From Sulfurovum sp. (GTDB taxonomy: Bacteria; Campylobacterota; Campylobacteria; Campylobacterales; Sulfurovaceae), in assembly GCA_024762315.1 (NCBI GenBank), contig JANTHR010000001.1, positions 19,658-83,657 of the forward strand: a DNA stretch of 64,000 nucleotides. Reading direction: 5' to 3'. Shown piece after piece: positions 47,076-55,349 of the stretch. The notes under the pieces were generated by a model. The model was given only the letters and a program-made list of their open reading frames with translations. It was not told where the DNA came from and made no database searches. The position numbers were made by a program, and so were the translations under genes. How positions within the stretch are numbered: position 1 is the stretch's first letter; each line of letters opens with the position of its first letter.

Positions 47076-48335
47076 ATGCCTAAAACCTATGACACTATCA
47101 TCATCGGAGCAGGGATAGCAGGGTGTTGTACTGCTTATGCTTTGCAGCAGAGAGGACAAAACGTACTTTTGGTTGACAGAAGTGCTACACCTGCAAGTGG
47201 TGGGAGTGGGGCTGCGGGGGCTTTTGTCTCTCCCAAGATCGGTAAAGGCTCTCCTCTTCAAATACTCACCAATGAAGCCTACGAATATGCTAAAGATTTC
47301 TACTTAAAAAACTTTCCTGAGCATTTTTACCAAACAGGGGTGATACGTATACCTAAAGATGCAGAGGATGCTCAAAAATTCAGACTCTATGAACCCTTTA
47401 ATGCCTCTAAATACAGATCGATAAGTAAAGAGGAGTTGGAAGCCATAGGCATTCAAAATGCTGATGACAGTTTTTTGTTCGAAGAAGCAGGCGTGTGCGA
47501 TGCACCTGCAATGTGTAGAGCTATTTGGGAGCAGGTGCCTTTTATGCAGATGGATGTGGAAGAATTAGAACAGACTATGAATGTTTGGCACATAAAAGCT
47601 CGTTCCCATGCTCTGCGTGGGAATGTATATTTGAATGTAAACAATAAAGGGACTTCCGATCCTCAAAATTTGCGTGCATGCATTCTCACTCAGGAGAGTG
47701 GGAACGAGGTATCTATCACCGAGCCCGGTGAAGTGATTAAAGCTAAAAACATAGTCCTCGCAACCGGTTACCAGAACACCCTGTTTGACATGAGATATAT
47801 GGGAGTCAGAGGTACATGGGGAAGCCGTGGTGACTACTATTCAAAACTCAAACTCGATGTCAGTATGCATAAAAGCATTTCAGTCTCTGCCAATATAGAC
47901 GGCATCATCAAACTTGGAGCTACCCACGTAAAATCCAAAGAGCCTTGCATGGTGTGTGACGGTAAACCGCTTCAAGATCTGGAAACCAAAGCGGCACAGA
48001 TGGTGGACACAAGTGATTTTAGACTTAAAGAGACTTTTTGCGGGATGCGTTCGGGCTCAAAAGACTACTTTCCTTTGGTAGGTAAAGTAATAGATGTAGC
48101 TTTTATGTTTGAGGAGTACCCTGCTGTTGCAAGAGGAGCAAAGCCTCCCTTAAAGCATATAGAGAATCTTTTCATCTGTAACGGTATGGGAGGAAGAGGT
48201 TTTGTTTTTGCTCCGATGATGGCCAAGTGGCTGGTTGAATCTATGAGCAAAGGCAAAGAGATAGATAAAAGAGTCAATCCTGACAGATTGTTTTTGAAGT
48301 GGGCAAGAAAGTTAAGAGTGAGGAGTGAGGAGTGA
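47076..48335 (+). CDS. FAD-dependent oxidoreductase, MnmC C-domain type, with an in-frame repeat insertion
   Basis: The 419-residue protein starts with a Rossmann FAD motif (TIIIGAGIAGCCTAYALQ), has ASGGSGAAGAFVSP, FCGMRSGSKDYFPLVGK and the C-terminal GMGGRGFVFAPMMAKWL. This agrees with the FAD domain of MnmC, which removes carboxymethyl from the wobble uridine of tRNA, but other DAO-family oxidoreductases are possible. Residues about 175-211 (47599-47708) are encoded by a mobile repeat with perfect 10-bp inverted ends; the frame stays open through it. The protein lacks the N-terminal methyltransferase domain of full MnmC. Confidence 0.8.
   Translation: MPKTYDTIIIGAGIAGCCTAYALQQRGQNVLLVDRSATPASGGSGAAGAFVSPKIGKGSPLQILTNEAYEYAKDFYLKNFPEHFYQTGVIRIPKDAEDAQKFRLYEPFNASKYRSISKEELEAIGIQNADDSFLFEEAGVCDAPAMCRAIWEQVPFMQMDVEELEQTMNVWHIKARSHALRGNVYLNVNNKGTSDPQNLRACILTQESGNEVSITEPGEVIKAKNIVLATGYQNTLFDMRYMGVRGTWGSRGDYYSKLKLDVSMHKSISVSANIDGIIKLGATHVKSKEPCMVCDGKPLQDLETKAAQMVDTSDFRLKETFCGMRSGSKDYFPLVGKVIDVAFMFEEYPAVARGAKPPLKHIENLFICNGMGGRGFVFAPMMAKWLVESMSKGKEIDKRVNPDRLFLKWARKLRVRSEE
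47599..47708. repeat. 110-bp inverted-repeat element (CTCGTTCCCA family) inside a coding sequence
   Basis: CTCGTTCCCA (47599-47608) and TGGGAACGAG (47699-47708) are perfect inverted ends. Each end also forms a hairpin: TTCCCATGC-TCT-GCGTGGGAA on the left and TTCTCACTC-AGGA-GAGTGGGAA on the right. The left 30 bases match the intergenic copy at 44884 closely. It adds about 37 codons to the FAD oxidoreductase without a stop. Confidence 0.8.
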
Positions 48336-48375
48336 GGGATTTTGGTATGCTTTCCTTTTGAAAGCATACAATAAT

Positions 48376-49140
48376 TTATAATTTCTCACTCCCGTCCCAC
48401 GGCTCCCATTTAGGTATCTCTGAAATATGCGGAAATCCGTCCAATATCTCTTGAGGTTGGAACTTTGGTTTGTAGGCAAAAGCTTTACACCCCTCTACCC
48501 AGTAACCCAAATAGATCCAAGGCAGCTCCAGGATCTTGGCAAGTTTGATCTGGTAAAGCAGAGAGAATGTTCCCAATGAGAGACGGGCATAGTCAGGGTC
48601 ATAGTAGAAGTAGATAGAGCTAATACCGTCATCCAGTATATCTATCAGGTCAACACCTACAAGTTTTTGATCTACAATATAAAGTACCTCTTTGCCAAAA
48701 TCATGTGCGCCGTCCACAAAATTCTCATAATACTCTCTTTGGGAGATATTACGGTGATTCCAGCCGTCTTTTTGGTGTTTGAAGGCATGGTATTTGTTAT
48801 AAAGATCTATATGGGCTGTGGTAAGTGTAGGCTTTTGTACAATAATCTGTGTATCTTTGTTCCGTTTAATCGCTTTTTTTTGCGACTTGGAATAGTGATA
48901 GTCGTTGACATCTATACGAATACTCTTACATTCATTGCAGCCGTTACAGATGGGGTGAAAATAGTATTTTCCAAAACGTCTCCAGCCTCTGGCTATAACA
49001 GCAGTCGTGAATGTTTTTGATGCATTATCGATATACTTGTAGTGCATACGTACTTTGTTGCCAGGGATATATGCACAGTCATAGTCCAGCATAGAGAAAT
49101 CTGTTGATGGGGGATTTAATAGGTCTAGTTCTTCATTCAT
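48376..49140 (-). CDS. bpt: Aspartate/glutamate leucyltransferase
   Basis: Bpt transfers leucine from Leu-tRNA to N-terminal Asp or Glu of proteins, marking them for ClpAP-type degradation. The 254-residue protein has the ATE family features: ARGWRRFGKYYFHPICNGCNECKSIRI with the conserved Cys cluster, HQKDGWNH, and the C-terminal IYLGYWVEGCKAFAYKPKFQP. The start ATG is seven bases after a TATAAT on the minus strand, and no ribosome binding site is visible. The internal Met17 is an alternative start but also has none. Confidence 0.92.
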   Translation of the reverse strand: MNEELDLLNPPSTDFSMLDYDCAYIPGNKVRMHYKYIDNASKTFTTAVIARGWRRFGKYYFHPICNGCNECKSIRIDVNDYHYSKSQKKAIKRNKDTQIIVQKPTLTTAHIDLYNKYHAFKHQKDGWNHRNISQREYYENFVDGAHDFGKEVLYIVDQKLVGVDLIDILDDGISSIYFYYDPDYARLSLGTFSLLYQIKLAKILELPWIYLGYWVEGCKAFAYKPKFQPQEILDGFPHISEIPKWEPWDGSEKL

Positions 49141-49147
49141 AATCGCG

Positions 49148-49153
49148 ATTATA
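49148..49153 (-). promoter_or_regulatory. Predicted -10 box of bpt (TATAATCGCG), next to the start codon
   Basis: On the minus strand the order is GTATAATCGCGATT and then the bpt ATG. Only seven bases separate the -10 box from the start codon, so the transcript should be leaderless or nearly so. Confidence 0.55.
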
Positions 49154-49195
49154 CTGAAAATATTGTAAAATTCATATATTTATTCAGGAGAGTTT

Positions 49196-49894
49196 GTGTT
49201 TCTTTATCAGCCTAGCGGTGGTTACTGCTATAACAGTGATTCTATTTTTTTATATGATTTCATCTCTACCTTTAAACCCAAAGGAAAGTTACTTGATGTC
49301 GGCTGTGGCGTAGGGATCATCTCTTTGCTGTTAAGTCGTGATTTTCCTATTGAGACAACGGTCATAGACAAGCAGGAGAAGATGCTAAATTATGCAATAC
49401 ACAACTATGCACTTAATGATCTTAATGTCAAAAGTCATTTGGGTGACTTTGTAACGGAACTTGTAGCTCAGGAGAGATATGACTATATTGTCTCCAATCC
49501 TCCTTTTTACGATGCCAATACAACGCAAAGCGAAGATACACATTTGAATATTGCCAGATATGCACACCACCTGCCTATAGAGAGTTTCATTCGGCGGGTG
49601 AAGACTTTTTTAAAGCCAAAGGGTTGGTTTATTTTCTGTTATGATGCCAGACATATTGACACACTCTTGCATCATTTGAAAATAAATGGTATAAACCCGC
49701 AGAAGATACAGTTTGTTCACTCTAAATTAGACAGAGAGTCCAAACTGGTGATGATAGCAGCAAGAAATAATTCAAAGTCTATGACACAGATACTTCCGCC
49801 GTTTGTGGTGTTTGATGAGAAGAGTGTGTATCTGCCAAAGGCACAAGCGGCTTTTAAAAAAGCAAATACACATAGTATAAAAGGTGATTTTTAG
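49196..49894 (+). CDS. SAM-dependent methyltransferase, TrmN6-like
   Basis: The 232-residue protein has the Rossmann SAM motif LLDVGCGVGIISLLL near residue 33 and the amino-group methylation motif SNPPFYDA near residue 101, typical of N6-adenine tRNA or rRNA methyltransferases. The overall layout, with a short N-terminal QPSGGYCYNSDS, matches TrmN6/YfiC, which modifies tRNA1(Val) A37. It starts at GTG after AGGAGAG. Substrate assignment is tentative. Confidence 0.78.
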   Translation: MFLYQPSGGYCYNSDSIFLYDFISTFKPKGKLLDVGCGVGIISLLLSRDFPIETTVIDKQEKMLNYAIHNYALNDLNVKSHLGDFVTELVAQERYDYIVSNPPFYDANTTQSEDTHLNIARYAHHLPIESFIRRVKTFLKPKGWFIFCYDARHIDTLLHHLKINGINPQKIQFVHSKLDRESKLVMIAARNNSKSMTQILPPFVVFDEKSVYLPKAQAAFKKANTHSIKGDF

Positions 49895-50268
49895 TGAATT
49901 TAATGGAAAAAGAGGGTTACAACTATAAGTTCAATGCAAGTGCATGTGAAGCTTGTGGTGGGCACTGTTGTACGGGTGAGAGTGGTTATATCTGGGCAAA
50001 ATATGCTGAAATAGAAAAGATGGCAGAGTTTGTTAACCTTAGTGTAGAAGATTTCGCTACAATGTATTTACGAAAAGTGAAGCATCGATATTCATTGACA
50101 GAAAAGAAGCTGGCTGAGGATAATTATGCCTGTATCTTTTTTGATGAGACGATGAAGCGTTGTTCCATTTACCCTGTGCGGCCTTTGCAGTGTCGTACAT
50201 TTCCTTTTTGGGAACAGTTTAAAAATGATGAAGATGAGGTAAGAAGAGAGTGTCCTGGTATCGTATAG
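49894..50268 (+). CDS. YkgJ-family cysteine-cluster protein
   Basis: The 124-residue protein has the CxxCxxxCC pattern (CEACGGHCC, residues 18-26) and the late motifs IYPVRPLQCRTFPFW and EVRRECPG. These define the YkgJ family, thought to bind zinc or an iron-sulfur cluster; no function is established. The GTG start overlaps the stop of the methyltransferase gene by one base. An ATG three codons downstream is an alternative start. The following gene overlaps its end by 19 bases. Confidence 0.8.
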   Translation: MNLMEKEGYNYKFNASACEACGGHCCTGESGYIWAKYAEIEKMAEFVNLSVEDFATMYLRKVKHRYSLTEKKLAEDNYACIFFDETMKRCSIYPVRPLQCRTFPFWEQFKNDEDEVRRECPGIV

Positions 50269-51506
50269 TAGTTACTTTTGTTACGGTTCTATTCTTTTGT
50301 ACTACTGTAGTTCAAGCTAAAGAGCTTAGAGTACTCAGTGAAGATGAACTTATTATTCAGGGCTTATTGTCTGACGAATACGGGGCCTATGAGAACAGCA
50401 GGCAGATCTTTGGCAAGCTTTATGATACTACAGGAGCCAAAGAGTATCTTTTTAGAGAGGTGACTTCTTCTCTGTTAAGCCGAAGTCATATCCCCCAGAG
50501 TATAAAAAGACTTAAATTGTGGGATAAGGCACATCCCGATACATTGGAAGTTAAACGACTGCTTATCCCACTTTATCTTACCAATCAGCAGGTGCAGGAG
50601 GCACGAACTCAAGCAGAGCATCTTATTGAGAGATCAACAGAACCAAGAGATCTGGATCTGGCATCCAATCCTTACCTTTATACGGGTGAATTTAAAAAAG
50701 CGTTGGATTTGCTTAATCGGGTATATGAAAAAACCCATAATGAAGATGTGCTTTTACGTATGTCTGTGATCATGGATGAATATACCGGTGAGCGAAAAAA
50801 AGCAATACAGCTTTTAGAGATGCACAGGCGTATGAATATCGTAGACAGCGATCAACTCTATTTTAAACTATTGGAACTTTATGTAAAAGAAAATGATGTA
50901 AATGGCGTTCTTGAAGTGTACAAACTGCTCTATGAAAAGAATAAAAATGAAAAATATTTGGCGAAGATCATTGATGCTTATGCCTATAAAGGAGACTTGG
51001 AAGGCGCCATTGTTTTTTTAGAAAAAAATAAAATAGAAGAAAAGATCCTGTATGAACTGCATAAAGCCAAAAAACATTTTGACAAGGCATTGATACTTGC
51101 AGATAAACTCTATCATAAAGATAAAGATCCGAAATGGCTGGCAGAAAAAGCTATATTACTTTTTGAAAATGCAAAAGACAAGCATGACACAAAAATGCTA
51201 AATACTATGGTCTCCTTGTTTGATAAGGCTATGGCTCTGGGAGTGGATGACAGTATCTATCTGAACTATTACGGTTATACGCTTATAGAGAGAAAAATAG
51301 ATGTGAAAAAAGGGATAAAGATCGTAAAAGAAGCATTAAAGCAGCAGCCGGATAATACGTATTATTTAGATTCTCTGGCATGGGGGTATTATAGAACACA
51401 TGCTTGTAAAAAAGCATATAAGCTTATGAAAAAAGTAGTAGATAGAGAAGGGTTGGAAGAGCCTGAGATCATAGAACATTGGGATGCCATCCAAAAGTGT
51501 AAATAG
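50250..51506 (+). CDS. Secreted TPR-repeat protein
   Basis: The 418-residue protein starts at GTG inside the end of the preceding gene. It has a signal peptide (residues about 5-23, IVVTFVTVLFFCTTVVQA) and several tetratricopeptide-like helical pairs, for example EYGAYENSRQIFGKLYD, GEFKKALDLLNRVYEK, GDLEGAIVFLEKNK and a late TPR ending near 400. It would sit in the periplasm or at the outer membrane as a protein-interaction scaffold. Function unknown. Confidence 0.75.
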   Translation: MSWYRIVVTFVTVLFFCTTVVQAKELRVLSEDELIIQGLLSDEYGAYENSRQIFGKLYDTTGAKEYLFREVTSSLLSRSHIPQSIKRLKLWDKAHPDTLEVKRLLIPLYLTNQQVQEARTQAEHLIERSTEPRDLDLASNPYLYTGEFKKALDLLNRVYEKTHNEDVLLRMSVIMDEYTGERKKAIQLLEMHRRMNIVDSDQLYFKLLELYVKENDVNGVLEVYKLLYEKNKNEKYLAKIIDAYAYKGDLEGAIVFLEKNKIEEKILYELHKAKKHFDKALILADKLYHKDKDPKWLAEKAILLFENAKDKHDTKMLNTMVSLFDKAMALGVDDSIYLNYYGYTLIERKIDVKKGIKIVKEALKQQPDNTYYLDSLAWGYYRTHACKKAYKLMKKVVDREGLEEPEIIEHWDAIQKCK

Positions 51507-51508
51507 GC

Positions 51509-51514
51509 TATAAT
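51509..51514 (+). promoter_or_regulatory. Predicted -10 box of trpC
   Basis: TATAATGCGC lies right after the stop of the TPR gene and 30 bases before the trpC ATG. It is a variant of the TATAATCGCG signature. Confidence 0.55.
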
Positions 51515-51543
51515 GCGCTAAAATTCAGCCTAAGGTAAGTTAG

Positions 51544-52341
51544 ATGGCTCAGATATTAGATGAAATCATTAAAAAAACCAAAGAAGACTTGGAGAAGAGG
51601 AAAGTTGATTATCCTGTAGAGTGGCTGGGACGTTCTTTGGCTTTTAACCCTTTTGTGCCTAAGGATGTGCAGTCGGCATTGCGATCGACGGAAGATAATC
51701 CTTATCGCATTATTGCAGAAGTGAAGAAGGCAAGTCCGAGTAAAGGTGTGATCCGAGAGGACTTTGATCCTATAGTGATCGCTCAGGCATATGAAAAAGG
51801 CGGTGCGGACTCGCTTTCTATTCTTACAGAACCGCACTTCTTTCAAGGAGACAAAGAATATTTGGGGATGGTGCGGCGTTATGTAAGTATTCCCCTGCTT
51901 AGAAAAGATTTTATTGTCGATAAGTATCAGATCGTAGAGGCTTTGGCATTCGGTGCAGATTACATTTTGCTCATTGCAAAAGCACTTTCACGCAAAGAAC
52001 TTAAAGAACTCTATGAATATGCTCTTCATCTTGGGCTGGAAGTACTTGTGGAGATACACGATAAAACAGATCTTATAAAAGCGATATTCGCAGGAGCTAC
52101 GATCATTGGTATTAATCACCGTAATCTTGAAACCTTTGAAATGGATATGCGTCTGACGGAAAAGCTGATCCCGCTTATCCCCAACAATAAGATTATTGTA
52201 GCCGAGAGTGGGATCAATGATCATGAGACTGTAGTTGAGATCTCTAAAATGGGAGCGGATGCTTTCCTGGTAGGTGAACATTTTATGAGACAGGATGATA
52301 TTACTGAGGCGATCAAATCGGTAAAGTATGGGAACATGTAG
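51544..52341 (+). CDS. trpC: Indole-3-glycerol-phosphate synthase
   Basis: TrpC closes the indole ring in tryptophan synthesis. The 265-residue TIM barrel has [50 protein letters not shown] and AESGINDHE. All are normal. It stands apart from other trp genes. Its stop codon TAG is part of a TGTAGGGTG palindrome. Confidence 0.97.
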   Translation: MAQILDEIIKKTKEDLEKRKVDYPVEWLGRSLAFNPFVPKDVQSALRSTEDNPYRIIAEVKKASPSKGVIREDFDPIVIAQAYEKGGADSLSILTEPHFFQGDKEYLGMVRRYVSIPLLRKDFIVDKYQIVEALAFGADYILLIAKALSRKELKELYEYALHLGLEVLVEIHDKTDLIKAIFAGATIIGINHRNLETFEMDMRLTEKLIPLIPNNKIIVAESGINDHETVVEISKMGADAFLVGEHFMRQDDITEAIKSVKYGNM

Positions 52342-52368
52342 GGTGTTATACCCCTACAATACCCTACA
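52337..52368. terminator. TGTAGGGTG-family palindrome at the trpC stop
   Basis: TGTAGGGT (52337-52344) and ACCCTACA (52361-52368) are perfect inverted ends; the arms extend to 13 bp with one wobble and one mismatch. The hairpin lies between convergent trpC and the YqeY gene, where it could terminate both. The trpC stop codon (52339-52341) lies inside it. Confidence 0.6.
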
Positions 52369-52373
52369 GTAAA

Positions 52374-52817
52374 CTATCCTAATAATTTCTTTACCATCTG
52401 GTTAATTCTTCCACCGTCTGCGCGGCTACCTATGGCACTTTTGGCAGCACCCATGACCCTACCCATATCTTTCATACTTGTCGCAGCCACTGTTGCAATG
52501 ATCTCTTCAAGTATGGACTCTAACTCTGCATCATCCATAGGCTCCGGCAGGTAGGTTTTTACAAGAGCCAATTCAGCCTCTTCTTTGGTGACAAGATCAT
52601 CACGCCCGGCATTAGCAAATTGTGCTTTGGCATCTTCACGCTGTTTTGCATATTTCATCAGGATCGCTTCTACATCGGCATCATTGAGATCCCGTCTTTC
52701 ATCAACTTCTATCTGCTTGATTGCTGCCTGCAGATTTCTTAACGTATCCCTTTTTGCCGTATCTTTGGCACGCATTGCTTCTTTTATGTCCGTTTTAATT
52801 CTTTCCTTCAAACTCAT
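52374..52817 (-). CDS. YqeY / GatB-like tRNA-associated domain protein
   Basis: The 147-residue protein matches the YqeY family: LKERIKTDIKEAMRAKDTAKRDTLR at the N-terminus and MKDMGRVMGAAKS near the C-terminus, the latter resembling the tail of the amidotransferase GatB. It is mostly helical and probably contacts tRNA, but the role is not known. GAGGAGAATTT-type sequence precedes it on the minus strand. Confidence 0.88.
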   Translation of the reverse strand: MSLKERIKTDIKEAMRAKDTAKRDTLRNLQAAIKQIEVDERRDLNDADVEAILMKYAKQREDAKAQFANAGRDDLVTKEEAELALVKTYLPEPMDDAELESILEEIIATVAATSMKDMGRVMGAAKSAIGSRADGGRINQMVKKLLG

Positions 52818-52863
52818 TTAAATTCTCCTATATAGTTTTATTAGATTATACTATAATGAAGGT

Positions 52864-53130
52864 ATGATTATTACGATACAGGAAAAACAGTTTGATACAG
52901 CAAAGATTACACAGCTTTACCCTGCTGCTGTAATCAAGACCGGGTTTGAAGAGGAGACGACACAGGTCAGTCTTGAATGGCTGGATGTTGAGGCTCAAGG
53001 TAAAGTAGAGGTGGTGGGCTTTGGAATTTTTGTTCACCTGGGTGAAGAGGAGAAACATGCATTTATGTTTGATACCAAAGAAGAAATGGACGTGGAGATA
53101 GGGGCAATTGCCTCACAGTTAAACAGATAG
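52864..53130 (+). CDS. Small protein of unknown function
   Basis: I do not recognise this 88-residue protein. It has no signal peptide or membrane segment, is acidic, and looks like a mixed alpha/beta domain with alternating hydrophobic strands (KVEVVGFGIFVHL, HAFMFDT). The ATG follows AATGAAGGT, a fair binding site. It is eight bases upstream of the secreted repeat protein, so the two are probably co-transcribed. Confidence 0.6.
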   Translation: MIITIQEKQFDTAKITQLYPAAVIKTGFEEETTQVSLEWLDVEAQGKVEVVGFGIFVHLGEEEKHAFMFDTKEEMDVEIGAIASQLNR

Positions 53131-53138
53131 GATTGAAA

Positions 53139-53945
53139 ATGACTAAAATATTACAATTGCTGCTTGCGGGTATGGTATTGTTTGCAATACAAATAGATGC
53201 AAAAACATCCAAATATGATGCATCACATTACAAATACATAGGTACATTTGTAAAAGAGAAGAGAGACCAAAAGATGGACAGCACCATGAGTCTGGAGAAT
53301 TTCCAAAAGATCATAAGAGAGCGCTGGTCACAAGGGTATGATATTGCTGAGATCAAATACGGTAATGGCAAATGGATAGGGGTTTTTACCAAGAGTGCCA
53401 AAGAGACACATCAAACCTATGTGGTTGTACGTCGTTTTAGTGTAGTGAATCATTTGTTAAAAGAGTATTGGGACAAGGGGTATTATATTACCAATGTTGA
53501 ACATGGACTTTCCGAGTGGATCGTTGTATTCGAAAAAAATACTCCCTATACCAATCAGGCATTTGAGAGAAGAAAAAAACTGGATACATTCGTAGCGTAT
53601 GTTAACAAGAGATGGAAAGAAAACTTTGATCTTATTGATCTGGAGTATGGTGAGGGACGCTGGACAGGTATTTTTGCCGAAGGAACAGGCTACAAAGGGC
53701 AAGCAATGATCATACGCTCAGCATGGCGGGATATGGTCAGGGTGATAGAGAGTTACTGGAGGAAAGGGTATCGTATCAGTAACATAGAATACACACTGGG
53801 CAAATGGATGGTCGTTTTTTCAAAATTTCAAAAAGAGAGTGAACAGAGGTATGAGATCGCCGCCACGGCAGAGGAGTTAAAAGAAATATTTGAGAAACGT
53901 CAGCGAGAAGGATATATATTGATCGATCTTGCTGAAGGCTGGTAA
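53139..53945 (+). CDS. Secreted protein with five 48-residue W/GY/W repeats
   Basis: The start is ATG 53139, seven bases after AGGA. The 268-residue precursor has a signal peptide (cleavage after about residue 21). Four repeats have Trp at 63, 111, 159 and 207 and again at 79, 127, 175 and 223, each set spaced exactly 48. A shortened fifth has GY at 258 and ends in W268. Consensus: W..GY.I..IEY..GKW..VF.K......Q.Y. The unit resembles, from memory, a repeat in the C-terminal region of plant MUT9-like kinases. No function can be assigned. Confidence 0.75.
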   Translation: MTKILQLLLAGMVLFAIQIDAKTSKYDASHYKYIGTFVKEKRDQKMDSTMSLENFQKIIRERWSQGYDIAEIKYGNGKWIGVFTKSAKETHQTYVVVRRFSVVNHLLKEYWDKGYYITNVEHGLSEWIVVFEKNTPYTNQAFERRKKLDTFVAYVNKRWKENFDLIDLEYGEGRWTGIFAEGTGYKGQAMIIRSAWRDMVRVIESYWRKGYRISNIEYTLGKWMVVFSKFQKESEQRYEIAATAEELKEIFEKRQREGYILIDLAEGW

Positions 53946-54341
53946 TTACTTTTCTTTAAAGTCCAATGAAGCTGAATTGATACAGTAGCGTAACCCTGTC
54001 GGTGCCGGACCATCGGGGAATACATGCCCAAGATGTGAACCACATGCCGCACAGCGTACTTCTACACGAACCATACCGTGAGATTCATCTCGGACCTCTT
54101 CAATACGCTCTTTTTCTATAGGTGAGAAATAACTCGGCCACCCTGTCCCTGAGTCAAATTTTGTTTCAGAGCTAAAGAGCGGTGTTTTGCAGCATTTACA
54201 ACGGTATATGCCTTCTTTTTTATTGTCCCAGAATTCATTTTGAAACGGTGCCTCAGTGCCGTGATTAAGGCACACATTATACTCTAACGGTGTCAGTTCT
54301 TTTCGTAGTTTTTCATTGTCTAATTCTATTTTATAAGCCAT
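53946..54341 (-). CDS. msrB: Peptide-methionine (R)-S-oxide reductase
   Basis: MsrB repairs methionine-R-sulfoxide in proteins. The 131-residue enzyme starts at the ATG at 54341, after AAGGATCAGC; the frame extends ten codons further without support. Motifs are [11 protein letters not shown] and [12 protein letters not shown] (two zinc CxxC pairs), [11 protein letters not shown], and the catalytic Cys in [12 protein letters not shown]. It is convergent with the secreted repeat protein. Confidence 0.95.
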   Translation of the reverse strand: MAYKIELDNEKLRKELTPLEYNVCLNHGTEAPFQNEFWDNKKEGIYRCKCCKTPLFSSETKFDSGTGWPSYFSPIEKERIEEVRDESHGMVRVEVRCAACGSHLGHVFPDGPAPTGLRYCINSASLDFKEK

Positions 54342-54435
54342 GCTGATCCTTTGATTATTTAGTAATATCATAGCTAAATTTCTTTGGATTTAAGTTAGTT
54401 TGTTCTATGATGTCATATAAACTTTTGGAGAATTT

Positions 54436-55071
54436 ATGTCTACTTTTCAACTTTTACTTTTAGTGTTTGCGGGAGCAATTTTTTATCTGTTCTTTAAACA
54501 ACTTTTTTCAGGAAAGCATCCAAAACGGGGTGTAGACTTTGAAGCAAAAACAGCAGATGAGCAGATAGGCGGTATTAGCCGGCCGGATAAAACATTCTCT
54601 ACACCGTCTGTGCAGCCTACACGTATGGAACAACTCTTGAAAATCGCAGATGATGCTGTGGCCAAGGAAGATTATGAAGAGGCGCATAAAGCACTGCAAA
54701 GTGCACTTATCTTAGATGAAAACAACATAGATGTACTGCAAAGAAGTGGCTATGTAGCTATGAAGCAGGAAAAATATGAAGAAGCAAAAGAATATTTTGA
54801 GAAGATACTTTCTTTAGATGAGAATGATGATATGGCGCATGCCTCATTGGCAAATGCGCTCCATAAACTCGGTGATGAAGAAAATGCCCTGAAACATCAT
54901 GAAAAAGCGATCATGTTGGATCCGGAGTATGCTCCGCATCACTTTAATTATGCCAATACTTTGTATGACCTTGGACGCAAAGAGGAAGCATTGGCCGGGT
55001 ATAAAAAAGCATATGAGTTGGATAATGAGTTGGTAGAGGCACAAAAAATGATCAAAGAACTGTCGGAGTAG
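54436..55071 (+). CDS. Membrane-anchored TPR protein
   Basis: The 211-residue protein has an N-terminal membrane anchor (residues about 3-24), a linker, then at least three tetratricopeptide repeats from about residue 68: AKEDYEEAHKALQSALIL, KQEKYEEAKEYFEKILSLD and LGDEENALKHHEKAIMLDPEYAPHH in sequence. It is likely an inner-membrane scaffold. The next small gene starts immediately after its stop. Confidence 0.78.
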   Translation: MSTFQLLLLVFAGAIFYLFFKQLFSGKHPKRGVDFEAKTADEQIGGISRPDKTFSTPSVQPTRMEQLLKIADDAVAKEDYEEAHKALQSALILDENNIDVLQRSGYVAMKQEKYEEAKEYFEKILSLDENDDMAHASLANALHKLGDEENALKHHEKAIMLDPEYAPHHFNYANTLYDLGRKEEALAGYKKAYELDNELVEAQKMIKELSE

Positions 55072-55299
55072 ATGATGAGCAATGCATGTTTTGTAACACA
55101 AGAAGCGACCAAAGAGATACTTTTAAGAGTAACGAATGTTTGTGGTGAATGCTACAGTGATCTGCATATAGGAGACATAATTCACTACGATATGCAGAAT
55201 TACCGTTATCTGTGCGACTGTTGTCAACAAAAACTTTGTTCCCAGATGAATGAGGAGTGTGAAATAGTCAGAGAAGAGGATGCCGGGCTTTTTTGTTAA
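55072..55299 (+). CDS. Small cysteine-rich protein, possible zinc ribbon
   Basis: The 75-residue protein has CGEC at residues 24-27 and CDCC at 48-51 with two nearby Cys; together they could bind one zinc. Two adjacent ATG codons are possible starts, and the first immediately follows the TPR gene stop. It ends in a Cys. Function unknown; no homologue came to mind. Confidence 0.6.
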   Translation: MMSNACFVTQEATKEILLRVTNVCGECYSDLHIGDIIHYDMQNYRYLCDCCQQKLCSQMNEECEIVREEDAGLFC

Positions 55300-55349
55300 A
55301 GCGTCTTTGACGATTTATTTGTCTTTAGTTTCTCTTTGTTCCTTTTCTT

